In this document: piece by piece, positions 49,229-60,155 of the stretch | Numbering within the stretch: the stretch's first letter is position 1 | Layout: each line of letters begins with the position of its first letter | Assembly (NCBI GenBank): GCA_030180135.1 | Contig: CM058230.1 | Coordinates: 101,300,439 to 101,364,438 of the forward strand | From: Orychophragmus violaceus | Lineage: Eukaryota > Streptophyta > Magnoliopsida > Brassicales > Brassicaceae | Length of the DNA stretch: 64,000 nucleotides | Reading direction: 5' to 3' | Notes under the pieces: model-generated | Told to the model about the DNA's origin: nothing | Database searches by the model: none | The model's input: the letters and a program-made list of their open reading frames with translations, nothing else | Made by a program: the position numbers and the translations under genes

Positions 49229-50478
49229 CTGGTGCGGGACCGAGTAAGTTTGGGTGATGTGGAGGTTGGTGATAGGACTTGCAGGATGGATTGGGGATTA
49301 AGATCGTGTTTCTATTTGACCTTGTCGGTCTTAAGTGATATAGTCCCAGTGAGTCTGCTTGTTTACATTGTTGTTATTAGGACTCTATAGGGTGCGTTAG
49401 ATCCCACAAGTCTAAAGATGGCATTCGGTACTTCCTTCCCAATTGGATCCTCGGAAGTTGAGAACCTGGCCAGTTCACGTACCTTCGGTAGTGGTTCTGG
49501 CAGGTGTTAACCTATGGAGTGACGTCTGTAGGTGTGTGGTCCGGAGAATACGGGGTCGCGTCCTAGGGCCGGACTGCATGGAAGCTTTGGTTATCTAGGG
49601 GTAACCCGAGTCACCGTGTATCAATGGACAAAGAACGGTTTCCTAGTCGTTGAACTTCGTGCTTTCGTCTAGGAGTTGTGGGAGGTTTTAGTTACCGTGG
49701 GGTAGCTAAGTGTTCCCGTGGAAGTTACCGAGTTTGCGTTTGGGGCCCATGGTGGGGAGATTGGGTTAGAGATGCGGTAGATAGATCGAGTTTAATCGAG
49801 AGCATGTGCTGCAATGTTCTTGATTCCCTTGGTTACTTTTGTTGTTGTGTTGTTAATTGAATGCTTGTGTGTTGTGGAGCTCATCACGTCTTGGTAACAC
49901 GTGATCAGCTACTGTACTTGATTGTTATTTTGGGTTTGGGCAGGCTTATTAGATTGTTAGCAGCCTTTAGTTGGGATTCGTCTCACTGGGTAATCTTAGA
50001 TTGTTCATTAGACTCTTTTTGTGTTTTTCAAGTTTGGCATAGCTCAGCGGACGCGTAGGGCACTCGGAGTAGGTTCGGGTTGGCATTGGGTATCGGTTGT
50101 TTACACATTTTGACATTACTTTCGGTTTTGGATTTTATGGTCCCAGTTAAATGATTTGTATTAGACTGTATATTGCTATGAATTAACTTTATGATTTTAA
50201 AGTAAAAAAAAAAGAATAATTCCCTGATATACGGTTTAGTTCAAACCGAACACAACTCGTGGAAATGGTACAAGTTAAAAAGTTTTGTATCGTGGAAACG
50301 AGGTAAACGGAGTCAAGGATGGTTTGGTTCGAGCCATTGACTCAAACCGGACTGTCTCTAACTTTCGTATTGTGACAAACTCTTCTTGTATGACTGCTCG
50401 GGTTCAATCACTCATGTTCTTGTTTGATTGTTGGCCGGCCAGCTCGTCGGTCAGCGTAAAATGGGAAGGGGGCGTTAC

Positions 50479-50759
50479 CCCTCCCCTCTCAATGGCTATT
50501 GCTTTACCTTTGTCTCTATTTTTCAGCCTCTGTTTCTTGCTCTTTAATTCCGGGGACTGTCAAGGGGTCATCTCGAACCTCCTGGCGTCTCACAGGTCGC
50601 CATTCCAGGCGGGTTGACTGCCTATTAATGGTCTGACCGTGTTCACAGTGGTGGTTTTCATATCTCCAGGGGTATGCTCACTCTGAGATCATACGCTAAG
50701 AGTCCGGTGACAACTGGTGTCCGAAGCCATTGTTATTAGCATCTCTGGAGGTTCTGACA
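50479..50759. other. Unassigned sequence between the LTR-like block and the LINE relic
   Basis: No coding frame or repeat is supported. Confidence 0.35.
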
Positions 50760-52500
50760 TGATTGGTTTCTCAGTGTCTCTGACTGACTCCTTTTGCATC
50801 TCTTGTGGAGGATAGAGCAGGTAGAGGAGGATAGAGCATCCCCGTACCGAGCACAAAAATACTCCTTAAATTTTCTCCGATATGGGTGGTAATCATCCCG
50901 TTCACGAGAATACGATCGATTGTTGCTCTCGTCCAATCTTTCCATACTTCCTTACTCCGAGAATTCCGTTTTTCCTGAATTGTCTGACGCATGTCAGACT
51001 GGTGTGAATCAACTCCATTCTCTGTTCCTCTTCTAGAAGTCTTCACATTCTTACTGTATCTTCCAAAGGATGCCTCAGGGTAGGCCTGGGCGAAAAAAAA
51101 CCGGAACCGAAAAACCGAACCGGAACCGACCAAATTTTCGGTTTCGGTTCCGGTTCCAACCAAAATACCCGATGGGTCTTAAATTTTTAGAACCGAAATA
51201 CCCGGAACCGAAATAAAGAACCGAATATCCGAATATGTATATATATTTATCCATATAGTATTAGTGTTATCGAAATTTCAGGTAGTTTATTGGCAATTTG
51301 GGTATTTTATTGGTTTTCGGGTGATTTATTGATATTTCAGAATCGGTTCCGAGTATTTTTTGGTTATTTTGAGTATTTTATTTGCATTTAGGGTAATTTA
51401 TTGACATTTCGGATATTGGTTCCGGATATTTTTGGTCATTTCAAGTATTTATTTGCATTTCGGATAATTTATTGACATTTCGGGTTCAGATTTCGGGTAA
51501 TTTTAGTGTTAATTCGGGTATTTTTTTAATTTTGGATATATTTTTTACTATTTCGGTTCCGAGTACCCGGAACCGTTTAAAACCGAAAATTTTCGGGTAT
51601 TTTACGGTTCCTAAAATTATATACCCGAACCGATCCGGAACCGACAAGAACCGAACCGAAACCAAACCGAAAATTTATAAAATACCCGATGGGTCCTAAA
51701 TCTTTAGAACCGTGATACCCAAAACCGAATGTTTCTTATCCGGAACCGAACCGAATATCCGAATGCCCAGGACGACCTCAAGGACTGATTTCCGATATTG
51801 CACTTTAGAGAAAGCTTCCTTTTCAGCCAGCTCCTCTCCATGTTTTTGTTCTAACCTTTGAATTCTATGTTGTTCTCTTTGTTCCTCTGTCAGGAGAGGA
51901 CATGTTCCTTCTTCATGCGAAATCAATTTACAAGAGAAACAATATCGATGTAAGTCTTCATACTTCAGGGTCATTGTTACAGTATCTCCATTATCAAACT
52001 TAATTTTTTTTCTTGAACTTCAGAGGGAGATCTCCATTAACAGCCACTCGTACACTGCATCCATCAACATCAACTTTGTCGACTAATGAATGTCGCATCC
52101 TTCCTATAATGAATTGGCACACCAGTTACATTTATCCAGAACATCATGGAGTTTGGGAAATCTTCCCTTATGCATGGGATCCATCGCTCCAAGGAGAATC
52201 TCCATTTATTAAAATGGCATGTTCTCTTTTGTAGAACTTTCAAAAGGTCCTCTTCATTTTGGAAGTCAAACTGGAATTTGTTATTCCCAAGTTCGTTCCT
52301 CTTACCCTTCCTTCTACATCCCAGATCCTTCGTTTGGGCATATGTCTGATCAGTGCATCAACGCTTCTCCCATTCGCATGAAACATTCTTCCGATCAGAG
52401 TCAGCTTAAATGTTTACACAAGATTAGAATAGTCGAACACTGGTATTTTCATAACTTCATCCTTACACGCTTTTGTGGTTAACACCTTCACCACGATCAC
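50760..52500 (-). pseudogene. LINE ORF1 relic (DUF4283 plus CCHC zinc knuckle), split by an insertion
   Basis: On -, 52400-52020 reads degenerate patches of the DUF4283 nucleic-acid-binding domain found in plant LINE ORF1 (an L-I-G-R-M-F-H start, R-R-I-W-D-V-E-G-R-V-R-G-T, N-K-F-Q-F-D-F). 51974-51790 keeps the following knuckle region (C-F-S-C-K-L-I-S-H-E-E-G-T-C-P). The CGGTT repeat (51078-51775) then interrupts it, and the basic tail resumes at 51070-50760. Several frameshifts and stops; no reverse transcriptase is in the window. Confidence 0.7.
51078..51775. mobile_element. CGGTT/CCGAA-rich insertion with inverted ends
   Basis: It starts TAGGCCTGGGCG and ends ATGCCCAGGACG, so the tips are short inverted repeats. 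Flanks CCTCAGGG and CCTCAAGG may be an imperfect TSD. The left part is ACCGAAC/GGAACCG, the middle ATTTCGGGTAATTTATTG-type repeats, and the right part again CCGAACC. Confidence 0.6.
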
Positions 52501-52949
52501 GAACTCTATTGTCTCGTTCACAAATAGCCCTATTCATCATCACTTCCAGTCGAGAAAGGGGAAACTGGTCGCATGCTATCGATATTTCCGAGATCTAACG
52601 TAGTCGGGAAGTAATTGAGTTAACACGGGGCAGAGACCTTATCAACTGGTTTCTTAAGGCTTTGAGGTACAGGAGGAGTGTAGGTAGTCTCCCTCCTGTG
52701 CTAGACTGACTGGGAATCCTCGGCGGAGCTTGCGTCGTGAGGAAGATGTCAGATCTCGAAAACCCTAATGAGTCACCCTGTTGATCGCCAAAAACCTAAG
52801 CGGCTAGTGAATGGGATTAATGTCACAAATGCCACTATCTTTCAAATAATAATCTCCCATGCCACTCCATGATCAACATGCCACTCGCTTTAAGTGAACT
52901 GACGAAACTACCCCTGAATATTTTTAAGTGAAAACTCATCATCCTCGTG

Positions 52950-53160
52950 GTACAACTGCCCCCCAGATGTACCAGTTGTACCACTAGTACAACTACCCCC
53001 AGATGTACCAGTTGTACCAATAGTACAACTGCCCCTCAGATGTACCAGTTGTACCATTAGTACAACTACCCCCAGATGTACCAGTTGTACCACTAGTACA
53101 ACTGCCCTTCAGATGGTACAACTGCCCCTCAGATGTACTGGTACAACTGTCAAAATAATC
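52950..53160. repeat. ~36-bp tandem array of GTACAACTG / AGATGTACCAGTTGTACC words
   Basis: About five units in which GTACAACT(G/A)CCCC is followed by AGATGTACCAGTTGTACC. GTACAACTG and CAGTTGTAC are inverted copies, so the array can fold. Confidence 0.85.
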
Positions 53161-53180
53161 CTCCAGTTGTACCAGATGTA

Positions 53181-53255
53181 CCGCGCATAGGAGGATTCGA
53201 ACCCTGGGCGCGACGCGCGTTCAGGAACGCGCACAACCACTGAACTACCGTGTAT
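53181..53255 (-). other. tRNA-like segment with pol III A- and B-box motifs
   Basis: On - it has TAGTTCAGTGGT (A-box-like), then a GCGCGTT-CCTG-AACGCGC hairpin, then GGTTCGAATCC (B-box). The D-arm and T-stem do not pair fully and the anticodon arm has only a 4-base loop, so it is not a functional tRNA gene. It may act as a pol III promoter or be tRNA-derived. Confidence 0.5.
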
Positions 53256-53479
53256 TACTGAAACCTATACCGATTCACTGCTATTTAACCTTGACAAACG
53301 ATCATTAGAGATTCATTAAGGGTAAAATTGTAATTTTACCGGAAAGTGGCATTTATGATTTTTTTTCTAAGAGTTAGTGGCATTTGTGCCTTGTACTCTA
53401 GTGAATGGTGATCTTTCTTAAACTGATTTATAAGTTGATTATTAAAAGTATGTAGGACTAATAACCATGTTCTAGCAAA

Positions 53480-54360
53480 AAAGAACTTTGTGAAAAACAT
53501 GTGCGAGGCACATGACATCCCAAGCCAATTTTTGCTGAAAGGTTCGAGCAGAAAGCTTCGTGAACCGATCGATCGGTTATCTTGGCCTTGCATGAAAGCT
53601 CAGGAACTTGAGGAGTACGCGTGTGACTCAGACAATGATTTGGACTGCGCAAAGCTGCGATGTGGAGGACAAGTCAGCTGCTGGAGTGTTTACAATTCGG
53701 TTGGAAACAAAAGATATGTAAAGTTCTTGAAGTTAAAGGAAACAAAAGATTTGGTAAGAAGATATACTTGAAGATTTGTACAGTATATATGAGCAAAGGG
53801 GTTCACGAAATTACATTATCCGTTTTAAGAGAGACAACTTCGAGTAGTATGCTTGGAGCTTTTGTTGTTCTAGTTATATCATCGGTGAGTGAATCAACGA
53901 GATAGTGCAACTGTTGTTGTATAATAAGCTTTGTTATTGAACAAGATAAAGTGTATTTTGTTCAAGTGAATTCTAATAAAGAGTTTTTCTTTTGAAATCT
54001 ATACAAATCACTATCCTCAGTTCTTTCATTGCGTTTTGATAAGCATCCGCTAGTTTATCAGAAAAATGAGCCATTGTTTGTTTATCTCTCTGTTTTCGTG
54101 TTCTTGTTCTTTTCTTGCTTACTATTATCTCTGTATTAACTTTTAAGGATGACACTCATAATTAAATTTTGCTTTTCCCAAATGAGAAGAGCGGAATGGA
54201 AACAAGTGTTTCACCATTAGCTAATCCTAAGCTCCTACAATCTTGTGGAAAGATAACTTGTTTCTCAAGAAAGGCAACAACATGTACATGAAACAGATTG
54301 CTCTGCAGCTTTTCGGTCCCCTGTGTTTGAAGAAAAGATTCATACACGACTTCCACCTAG
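53480..54360. other. Uncharacterised short open frames
   Basis: A + frame at 53490-53771 (93 codons, acidic middle EEYACDSDNDLDC) and a - frame at 54162-54356 (64 codons) have plausible codon use, but I recognise no family in them. They could be exons of a decayed or captured gene. Confidence 0.2.
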
Positions 54361-55280
54361 CAACAACATCCAAATCCTGACTCTTTTCAAAGCATATTAG
54401 AAGCCAAATATACTATTGGAAGAGTGTAAGAACTAACTCTACCCATTTTAAGCGATCTAATGTCTATGTTACTCACACTATCAAGACGTCTCACCAAACA
54501 AATATGTTGTGCTCATATCGCATTTCACAAGTATTACGTCACCATATCCGCTAGGTTTATCCTATTTGATATTCATATCAATCTGTCCAAAAAAAAGAAT
54601 GTAAGTCGAGACACCACACAAGCTTTAAATTCGAAGTAATCTCTAAACCCAGTAAACACTTCTTAGGACATTGGTCTACAACATATTTATTATCAATACA
54701 GACATGTTAGTCGAAACAAAATTGCACGTTCTAAGCTGACAACAACACTCGGAACCCAGTAAACATTTCCTAGCACAATGGTTTATAACATCTTGAAACA
54801 TCGAAACAAGAACTATAAAAAATACACTCAAGCTCGTCTTAAAATCGAGCCGACACCTAATTGATGAGGTTGAAATCCCCTTGACGAAGTAAATTGTCGA
54901 AAACGGTCCAAGTGTTATGTTTGGGCTTATAGTTGGCCTTTCGTATAACTATATGCTTTCTATATTTAATGTTTTGTATAACTATATGTTTTCTATATAT
55001 CCCATTTCGTATAAAATGTACAAAACTACCCAGCAAAGCTTCCGAGTAATCAGACTGCTCGGATGGACCACTCGGACGGACTTGCTGCTCAACAAAATCC
55101 GCAAACAAGCTCGGATGATCGAATAATCTGAGCTGCTCGGCTGTTCAGACAATCTGAACAGCTCGACCGATTGATGCTTGGATACTAGGGTTTTCGCCTG
55201 AATCTCACCAGCTCGGACGGAGATGCTCGACAAACAAGTCTGTTCGGCATCTCGGCATGCAGGTTCCGATTGGAAAATCA
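54361..55280. other. Intergenic DNA, low information
   Basis: No gene supported. CTCGGA/GCTCGG words begin near 55058 and continue to about 56290, as in 28010-28540, hinting that these are the same repetitive family. Confidence 0.35.
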
Positions 55281-55455
55281 ATTCGTATAAATTGTGCTTC
55301 GTATGAACTGCACTTCGTATAAACTGTGATTCGTATTAACTGCGCTTCGTATAGAGTGCGCTTCGAATAAATTGCGCTTCGTTAAACTGTACTTCATATA
55401 TATTGTGCTGCGTATGAACTACGCTTCGTATAGACTGTTTTCCGTATGAAATGTT
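55281..55455. repeat. 16-bp minisatellite, ~11 degenerate copies
   Basis: The unit is like CTTCGTATGAACTGCA, repeated every 16 bp with substitutions and one 1-bp deletion. Confidence 0.85.
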
Positions 55456-56990
55456 TGTTTTTTATAAAATATAAGAAACTGCTCGGAATACCATCATTCG
55501 AAAAAACATGATGGGACGATCGTTTCCTACTTGGATGCTCGAATAATTGAGTCCTGCTCGGCCTGCTCAGATACTCGGTTTGCTTGGCTCCTCGAAGGAC
55601 TCGAGCAGACCTGACGGTCTCCCCCGCGTAAAAGCCGTGCTCAGGCGATCCTAGCAGACCATCTCGGCATCTCCGCGTGTAAGCTCTGCTAGGACGATTT
55701 AAGTTGCTCTGCTGGTTGGGTGCTCGGACGGTCCAAGCAGAGATGCTCTTCACTTCTGCGTACACTTTCTCGACAAACTAGTTTGCTCAGAAACATTATG
55801 CTTAACAACGTCCTGCTTAGAAACGTCATGCTCTCCTCCAATCTGTCCATGATGCTCGGCATTTCTGATTTGTTCATCCTGCCCAACACCACGAAATGAT
55901 GGTATAATTGACAGAACATCATGCTCGACGTACTGACTTGTCCTGCGACGATCTGCTCGGTGCATTTTCTCCATCTGTTCGGCATCGTCATGATCCATCT
56001 TGTTCAATGCTGAGAAAAATTTTGAGCACTCTCGGTTTATCGATATTTTACCTTCAAAACATGATCGAGTAATACACACCCTCATATGAGTATTTCGTAC
56101 ATTCTCGTATATTCAAAACAGTTCAAACCTAATCATGCTCGGCTCGACGACGTTTTTCCGGCGAACCACGTGATCGTCCTACTCAGCGTTCCTACTCGGC
56201 ATCTGTGTGCTGATTGGCGCGGACAGACTGCTCGGATGGTCTGCTTGGTTTATTCCCAAATTAAACATGCTCAGCGTCCGATCAGTCTCCACAGAGCAAC
56301 AAAAAAAACATTTTGACAACTTCCGGCGAAAACGTCTCAACAAAATGTTGTCGGAAAAGCTCAAAAACAAGAACACCTTTGACAACTCCTGACTTAATTT
56401 TGACTTTTAAAGAGAACTTAACTTGACTACTCTCCGAGAGGAAACCAGATTAACATATCATCTACGAGAACTTACTCCGAAGCAATTCAATGACTTGCGA
56501 CAGATAGGCCGAGAATATATAAACCTCGCAACCATTTCCTTTTCTTTCATAGAAAAAGTCAACCACCGTGCCTCACGCGATTTCTAAAACTCTGTCATAA
56601 ATCTCTATGCATCAAAGTGTTCATCTCACATTCATCAACTTTTCAATAAAATACCTAAACAACTTCACAAAGCTAAACGGCTCGATAACAACTATAATCT
56701 CACCTAAACGACTTCTTACAACTAGACGGAACTGGAACTTCATCAATGCCAAAAAAGCTTTTCATGGCTAAAACGATTCACTAAATTGCAAGAAAATGCT
56801 TCAACAATTTTTGATGGGATATTTCCTCTCGAAAAAACAAAATCATTATGCTAACATGATCATTCTATCACAGCTATGCAATCGTCGAAAATAAAAACAG
56901 CTAGGCCAAAATTTAATACAATTGGGTCTCGTCTCGACTACTTAAACTCGCTATCATCGCACTCGAGTCTGACGAACTAGGGGGCTAACT
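55456..56990. other. Repetitive non-coding DNA
   Basis: Rich in TGCTCGG words to ~56290, then AT-rich. A purine-tract-like AGGGGGCTAAC followed by TGTTGGTTTTG at 56980-57000 looks like the 3' end of an LTR element, but its partner LTR is not in the window. Confidence 0.35.
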
Positions 56991-56999
56991 GTTGGTTTT

Positions 57000-57440
57000 G
57001 AAATACCCCTCGATGTTAGAGTCATCAGTTTCCATCATTACTGCCCCTTCTGAGCATCCATCATGGGGCTCACTCTTCGCCCTGCTAGCTTCTCCTCCAT
57101 GCATTTCAAAGTTTTTCGACATCCAACAGCTGAAACACAGTCAATAACCCCACATATGAAATTAAATGCATTTCTTGCTTTGCTGTGAATAGAAGTTCTC
57201 ATAGGAGTTTCAGTTTCGTACACTAGCGCACTCATGGTCTGTATCTCCGTCAAACCTGTTATTTTCTTTTGCAATCAGTCCACTAAACATATACGCTACT
57301 AAATATTTTAGCAAATATTTTTAAAGATTACCTTCAGTTTTTTCAGTTTTCACGCTATTTATGTCATCATCATTTTGCTGACTTGGTCCACCCATCTCTA
57401 TGTCTAGCCTACCACTCAAACTTATATCTCCCCAGCAGGT
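57000..57440 (-). pseudogene. Coding-like fragment interrupted by the Athila-like element
   Basis: On -, 57440-57321 (reading G-D-I-S-L-S-G-R-L-D-I-E-M-G-G) and 57274-57038 are open, hydrophilic then Cys-containing, and separated by an intron-like GGTAATC...TTTTAG stretch. On the other side of the retroelement (62661 upward) the frame can be continued for some codons. No family recognised; it may be a retroelement accessory frame or a host gene fragment. Confidence 0.3.
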
Positions 57441-58622
57441 TGATATACCATGGATTTTAGGGATTTTAACCATGGTATATGTGTCATTTATCGAGTCTTT
57501 TACTATGTTTTGGAGTCTTTTAGTTATGTTTACAGGTCTAAAGACGTTTGGAGCGGAATTGGACATTATAAAGCATTCTGGAGCATTTTGGGGATTTAAC
57601 ACGAGAGATGGACTTCACTGTCGAATTCACAGACCTGCATCGATCGATACACCTGTGGCAACGATCGATGCAAGGTCGACGCAGACATTCTCGCGAGCGT
57701 TTAATGAGAAGAATTGGATATTGCAAGTTTGCCCAGAAGTTTCCATAATTACAAAGAAGCCCCAGCCGACTTTAGACCATTATATAAGAGTTTTTAAGCC
57801 ATTGTTTAGGCTACGCTTTACTTTAGTTTTATTTTTATTTCAGAGAGCCTTAGGGGCTGATCTTGTTCTCGAAAGAGACTTGATTTCGAACCCCTGTTGA
57901 TTATTCTGTTTAATGATATTTGGTTTTATACTTATGATATTTTCTGTCTCAATGAACATGTCTGAGTAGTTTACCTGTTAGGTTGAAGGATTCTCATTAG
58001 GGATTTCATGGAACTATAGTTTAAATCAATCTGTAGGGATTCATATCTGCTAGTTCTTTATCTAAGTTGTTCTTAATGCTTAATCTGAAGTAGCTAATCA
58101 GAATTATGATGTTAGGTAGATTAATGCGGCGGAAGTTGGTTAATTTAACTAGAAAGAACCTAGATAAGCAATTAAACTTCTCGCAAACGGAAGTTTGGTT
58201 TAGGATAATTGTGAACATATCAAACTTGGAATTAATGCTGGTTTAATCTGTTAGTTCTCGCAAACGAAAGTTTTGTTTGCTGCACTTAGACTTAGAGAAT
58301 TATCGCAAAGGAATTTGGTTAATTCTATATCCGTGTTTGAGTTCTAGAACAGTTTATGATTAGGTCTCAATAGATTTATTGCTTGCGTTCCTGATTTCCT
58401 GAGAACTCCTGAAACCTAACGCTTCGCCTCCTTGCTCACATACTCGCCTGCTACTGATTTACTTTTCTGCTTGCTTTAGTTTCTCATTGCTTTCCCCTAG
58501 TTTAATCTTAATAGTTCTAAATCTATCGTTGACCGGAGTCCATGTGGATTCGATACCCTAAGTACTACAACTACATCACTGTGCACTTGCAGTTAGTATA
58601 GGGATTAATTCTTGACCTATCA
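57441..58622 (+). repeat. 5' LTR of the Athila-like element
   Basis: 1182 bp. It differs from the 3' LTR by a 9-bp extra copy near 57458, a 1-bp T-run difference and ~10 substitutions. It carries one motif pair at 57637 (GCATCGATCGATAC, 7 bp, GCAACGATCGATGC). Confidence 0.95.
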
Positions 58623-58628
58623 AGTTTT

Positions 58629-58646
58629 TGGCGCCGTTGCCGGGGA
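58629..58646 (+). other. Primer binding site, tRNA-Asp(GUC)
   Basis: TGGCGCCGTTGCCGGGGA, 6 nt after the LTR end, is the full 18-nt complement of the tRNA-Asp 3' end including CCA. Confidence 0.95.
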
Positions 58647-58862
58647 CTCTTTTGAGTCCTCGATAGATTTGAACTTAGGGTTTAGACTAGGTTTTTCGTT
58701 TTTATTTTTTTTGCTACTAATTTTTTTTTTTTTCTGTTCTTGCGTTTCAGGTACGCCTGTAATCGCTTTGTATCGATCGACACTGTCCTGTGTGTCGATC
58801 GTTGCATTCTCGAGCTTGCATCGATCGACGCTACTCTGCATCGATCGACACAATGCGAAAGA

Positions 58863-60155
58863 ATGATGAGAATGATGGAACAGATGTTGGAAAATCAGCA
58901 GAATAACTCGTTCCGCAGAGGCTATGGTTCCAATTCATTCACCAGAGACTATGAATCTCCATCATATCAGCATGTTCCTCCTCACAATACACAGTCTAAT
59001 AAGCTGATGAGCATGATGGAGCAGTTACTGGAAAGACAGGAAGAGGAGAGTAACTACATAAATGGTTCTGGGTTTCAAGGAAACAGGTATGGAAATCAGC
59101 AAGGTAATTCCTATCAAAGGACTAATGGATCACCCTCCTATCAGGCATCTCCTGCTGCTAATGCTTGTAAGAGCAAGATGGAATCCATGATGGAGCAGTT
59201 CCTAGAGGATCAGGCTAAGACCGCTGCAAACTTCGACAGGAAGCTGGAAGCTATACATGAAAATCTGAATGGGAAGTTTGAATACTTGAGCACACATTTG
59301 AAGAAGCTAGATGTCCAAGTACAACAAACAGCTGGAGCAATACAAAGGCATAATGAAGCTAGGAAAGCTGAACAGTACAAATCCATCAAAGCTGTGACCT
59401 TAGGGGATGAGATTGAGTTGCTAGGTGAAGAAGAGAGCATAATCTCGGATTTTCTGGATGAATATTGTCTGTCTGAGACATGCATCGATCGACACCCCCT
59501 TAGTGTCGATCGACACGCCATTCTGACGACAATTTCGAGTTCTTACGACAAACAGAATCGCCCTGCATCGATCGACACACATCATGCAACGATCGACACA
59601 GAACGCAGACATGACCAGAAACCTGCAACAGTACCAGAACGAGTCTACCAGCCCATTGTGCCATATCCTAAGGTTCCTAAACCTTCCAAACAAGAGCTAG
59701 AAGTGGCTAACTGCATGAAAGTGATGGATAAGAAGGTGAATAAAACACCACCAGTTGAAACTTTGCGAGTTCATGCAAAGAAGATGATCTCCACTGATGG
59801 TCATCTGAAAGAAGAAGTTCAGATTGGTGGAACTACAGTATCTGATAGTGGAGAGAAGAAGATGGCGGTTCCTCTTAAACCTGCTCTAACATCTTCAGTA
59901 CCTGCAACTGCTCATAAGCAGAAAGCCCCAAACATCAGATCTGCATCAAAGGTAAGGTACAAATCACCTAAGCTTAAACCTTCTGATCACATTGTTTTGA
60001 ATGCAGGAAAACGCAGTAGACCGCCCAAGCTTCGCTCCCGCCCTGATTCTGATTACTCTTTCCTTGGAAAACCTCATGATCTGAAAGCCTATACACCTCC
60101 TTGGATGAAGAGATATTCACAGAGACACTCAAAGTCTCTGTTGAAACCGCTTTGA
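58863..60155 (+). CDS. Gag-like ORF of the Athila-like element (430 aa)
   Basis: The first in-frame ATG is 58863; the frame is open from 58740. The N-terminal third has three M-M-E-Q-(M/L/F)-L-E repeats alternating with S/N/Y-rich spacers (~residues 1-115). A coiled-coil-like region follows (F-D-R-K-L-E-A-I-H-E-N-L ... L-S-T-H-L-K-K-L-D-V-Q-V-Q), as in the C-terminal part of Athila/Tat gag. The C-terminal third is basic and proline-rich. No zinc knuckle or protease is present. It may bind element RNA or gag encoded elsewhere (inference). The frame runs through the palindromic motifs at 59482 and 59565, which therefore encode C-I-D-R-H/S-V-D-R-H and S-I-D-T/T-I-D-T. Confidence 0.75.
   Translation: MMRMMEQMLENQQNNSFRRGYGSNSFTRDYESPSYQHVPPHNTQSNKLMSMMEQLLERQEEESNYINGSGFQGNRYGNQQGNSYQRTNGSPSYQASPAANACKSKMESMMEQFLEDQAKTAANFDRKLEAIHENLNGKFEYLSTHLKKLDVQVQQTAGAIQRHNEARKAEQYKSIKAVTLGDEIELLGEEESIISDFLDEYCLSETCIDRHPLSVDRHAILTTISSSYDKQNRPASIDTHHATIDTERRHDQKPATVPERVYQPIVPYPKVPKPSKQELEVANCMKVMDKKVNKTPPVETLRVHAKKMISTDGHLKEEVQIGGTTVSDSGEKKMAVPLKPALTSSVPATAHKQKAPNIRSASKVRYKSPKLKPSDHIVLNAGKRSRPPKLRSRPDSDYSFLGKPHDLKAYTPPWMKRYSQRHSKSLLKPL

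Larger units (their letters stand above)
46651..50478 (+). mobile_element. Long LTR-like block of an unclassified (probably Ty3-type) element
   Basis: A GTGGGGAA purine tract at 46773-46780 is followed by TGTAATAAC at 46784; the block appears to end GGGGGCGTTAC at ~50477. This is the start/end pattern of TGTAA...TTACA LTRs, giving ~3.7 kb. No gag or pol was recognised. It contains the purine tract (47725-48175) and the 48-bp array (49036). The last ~0.5 kb has an inverted relative at 29692-30228. 46651-46783 may be the 3' end of the internal region. Confidence 0.45.
52815..53397. mobile_element. TIR element (~583 bp) carrying a tRNA-like sequence
   Basis: It is flanked by an 11-bp direct repeat CTAGTGAATGG (52804-52814 and 53398-53408). 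The ends are inverted (ATGTCACAAATGCCACTA near 52820; TAGTGGCATTTGTGCC at 53375-53390). This looks like a Mutator-type or other TIR MITE; the TSD is near the 9-11 bp of Mutator elements. The interior has the 36-bp array (52955-53130) and the tRNA-like segment (53185-53255). No transposase. Confidence 0.65.

Noticed and set aside
53181..53255. Functional tRNA gene
   Set aside because: The T-stem pairs poorly, the D-arm does not close, and the anticodon arm has a 4-base loop; only box-like motifs remain.
58629..58646. A bacterial-type GC-rich regulatory site
   Set aside because: It is the tRNA-Asp primer binding site six bases after the LTR end.
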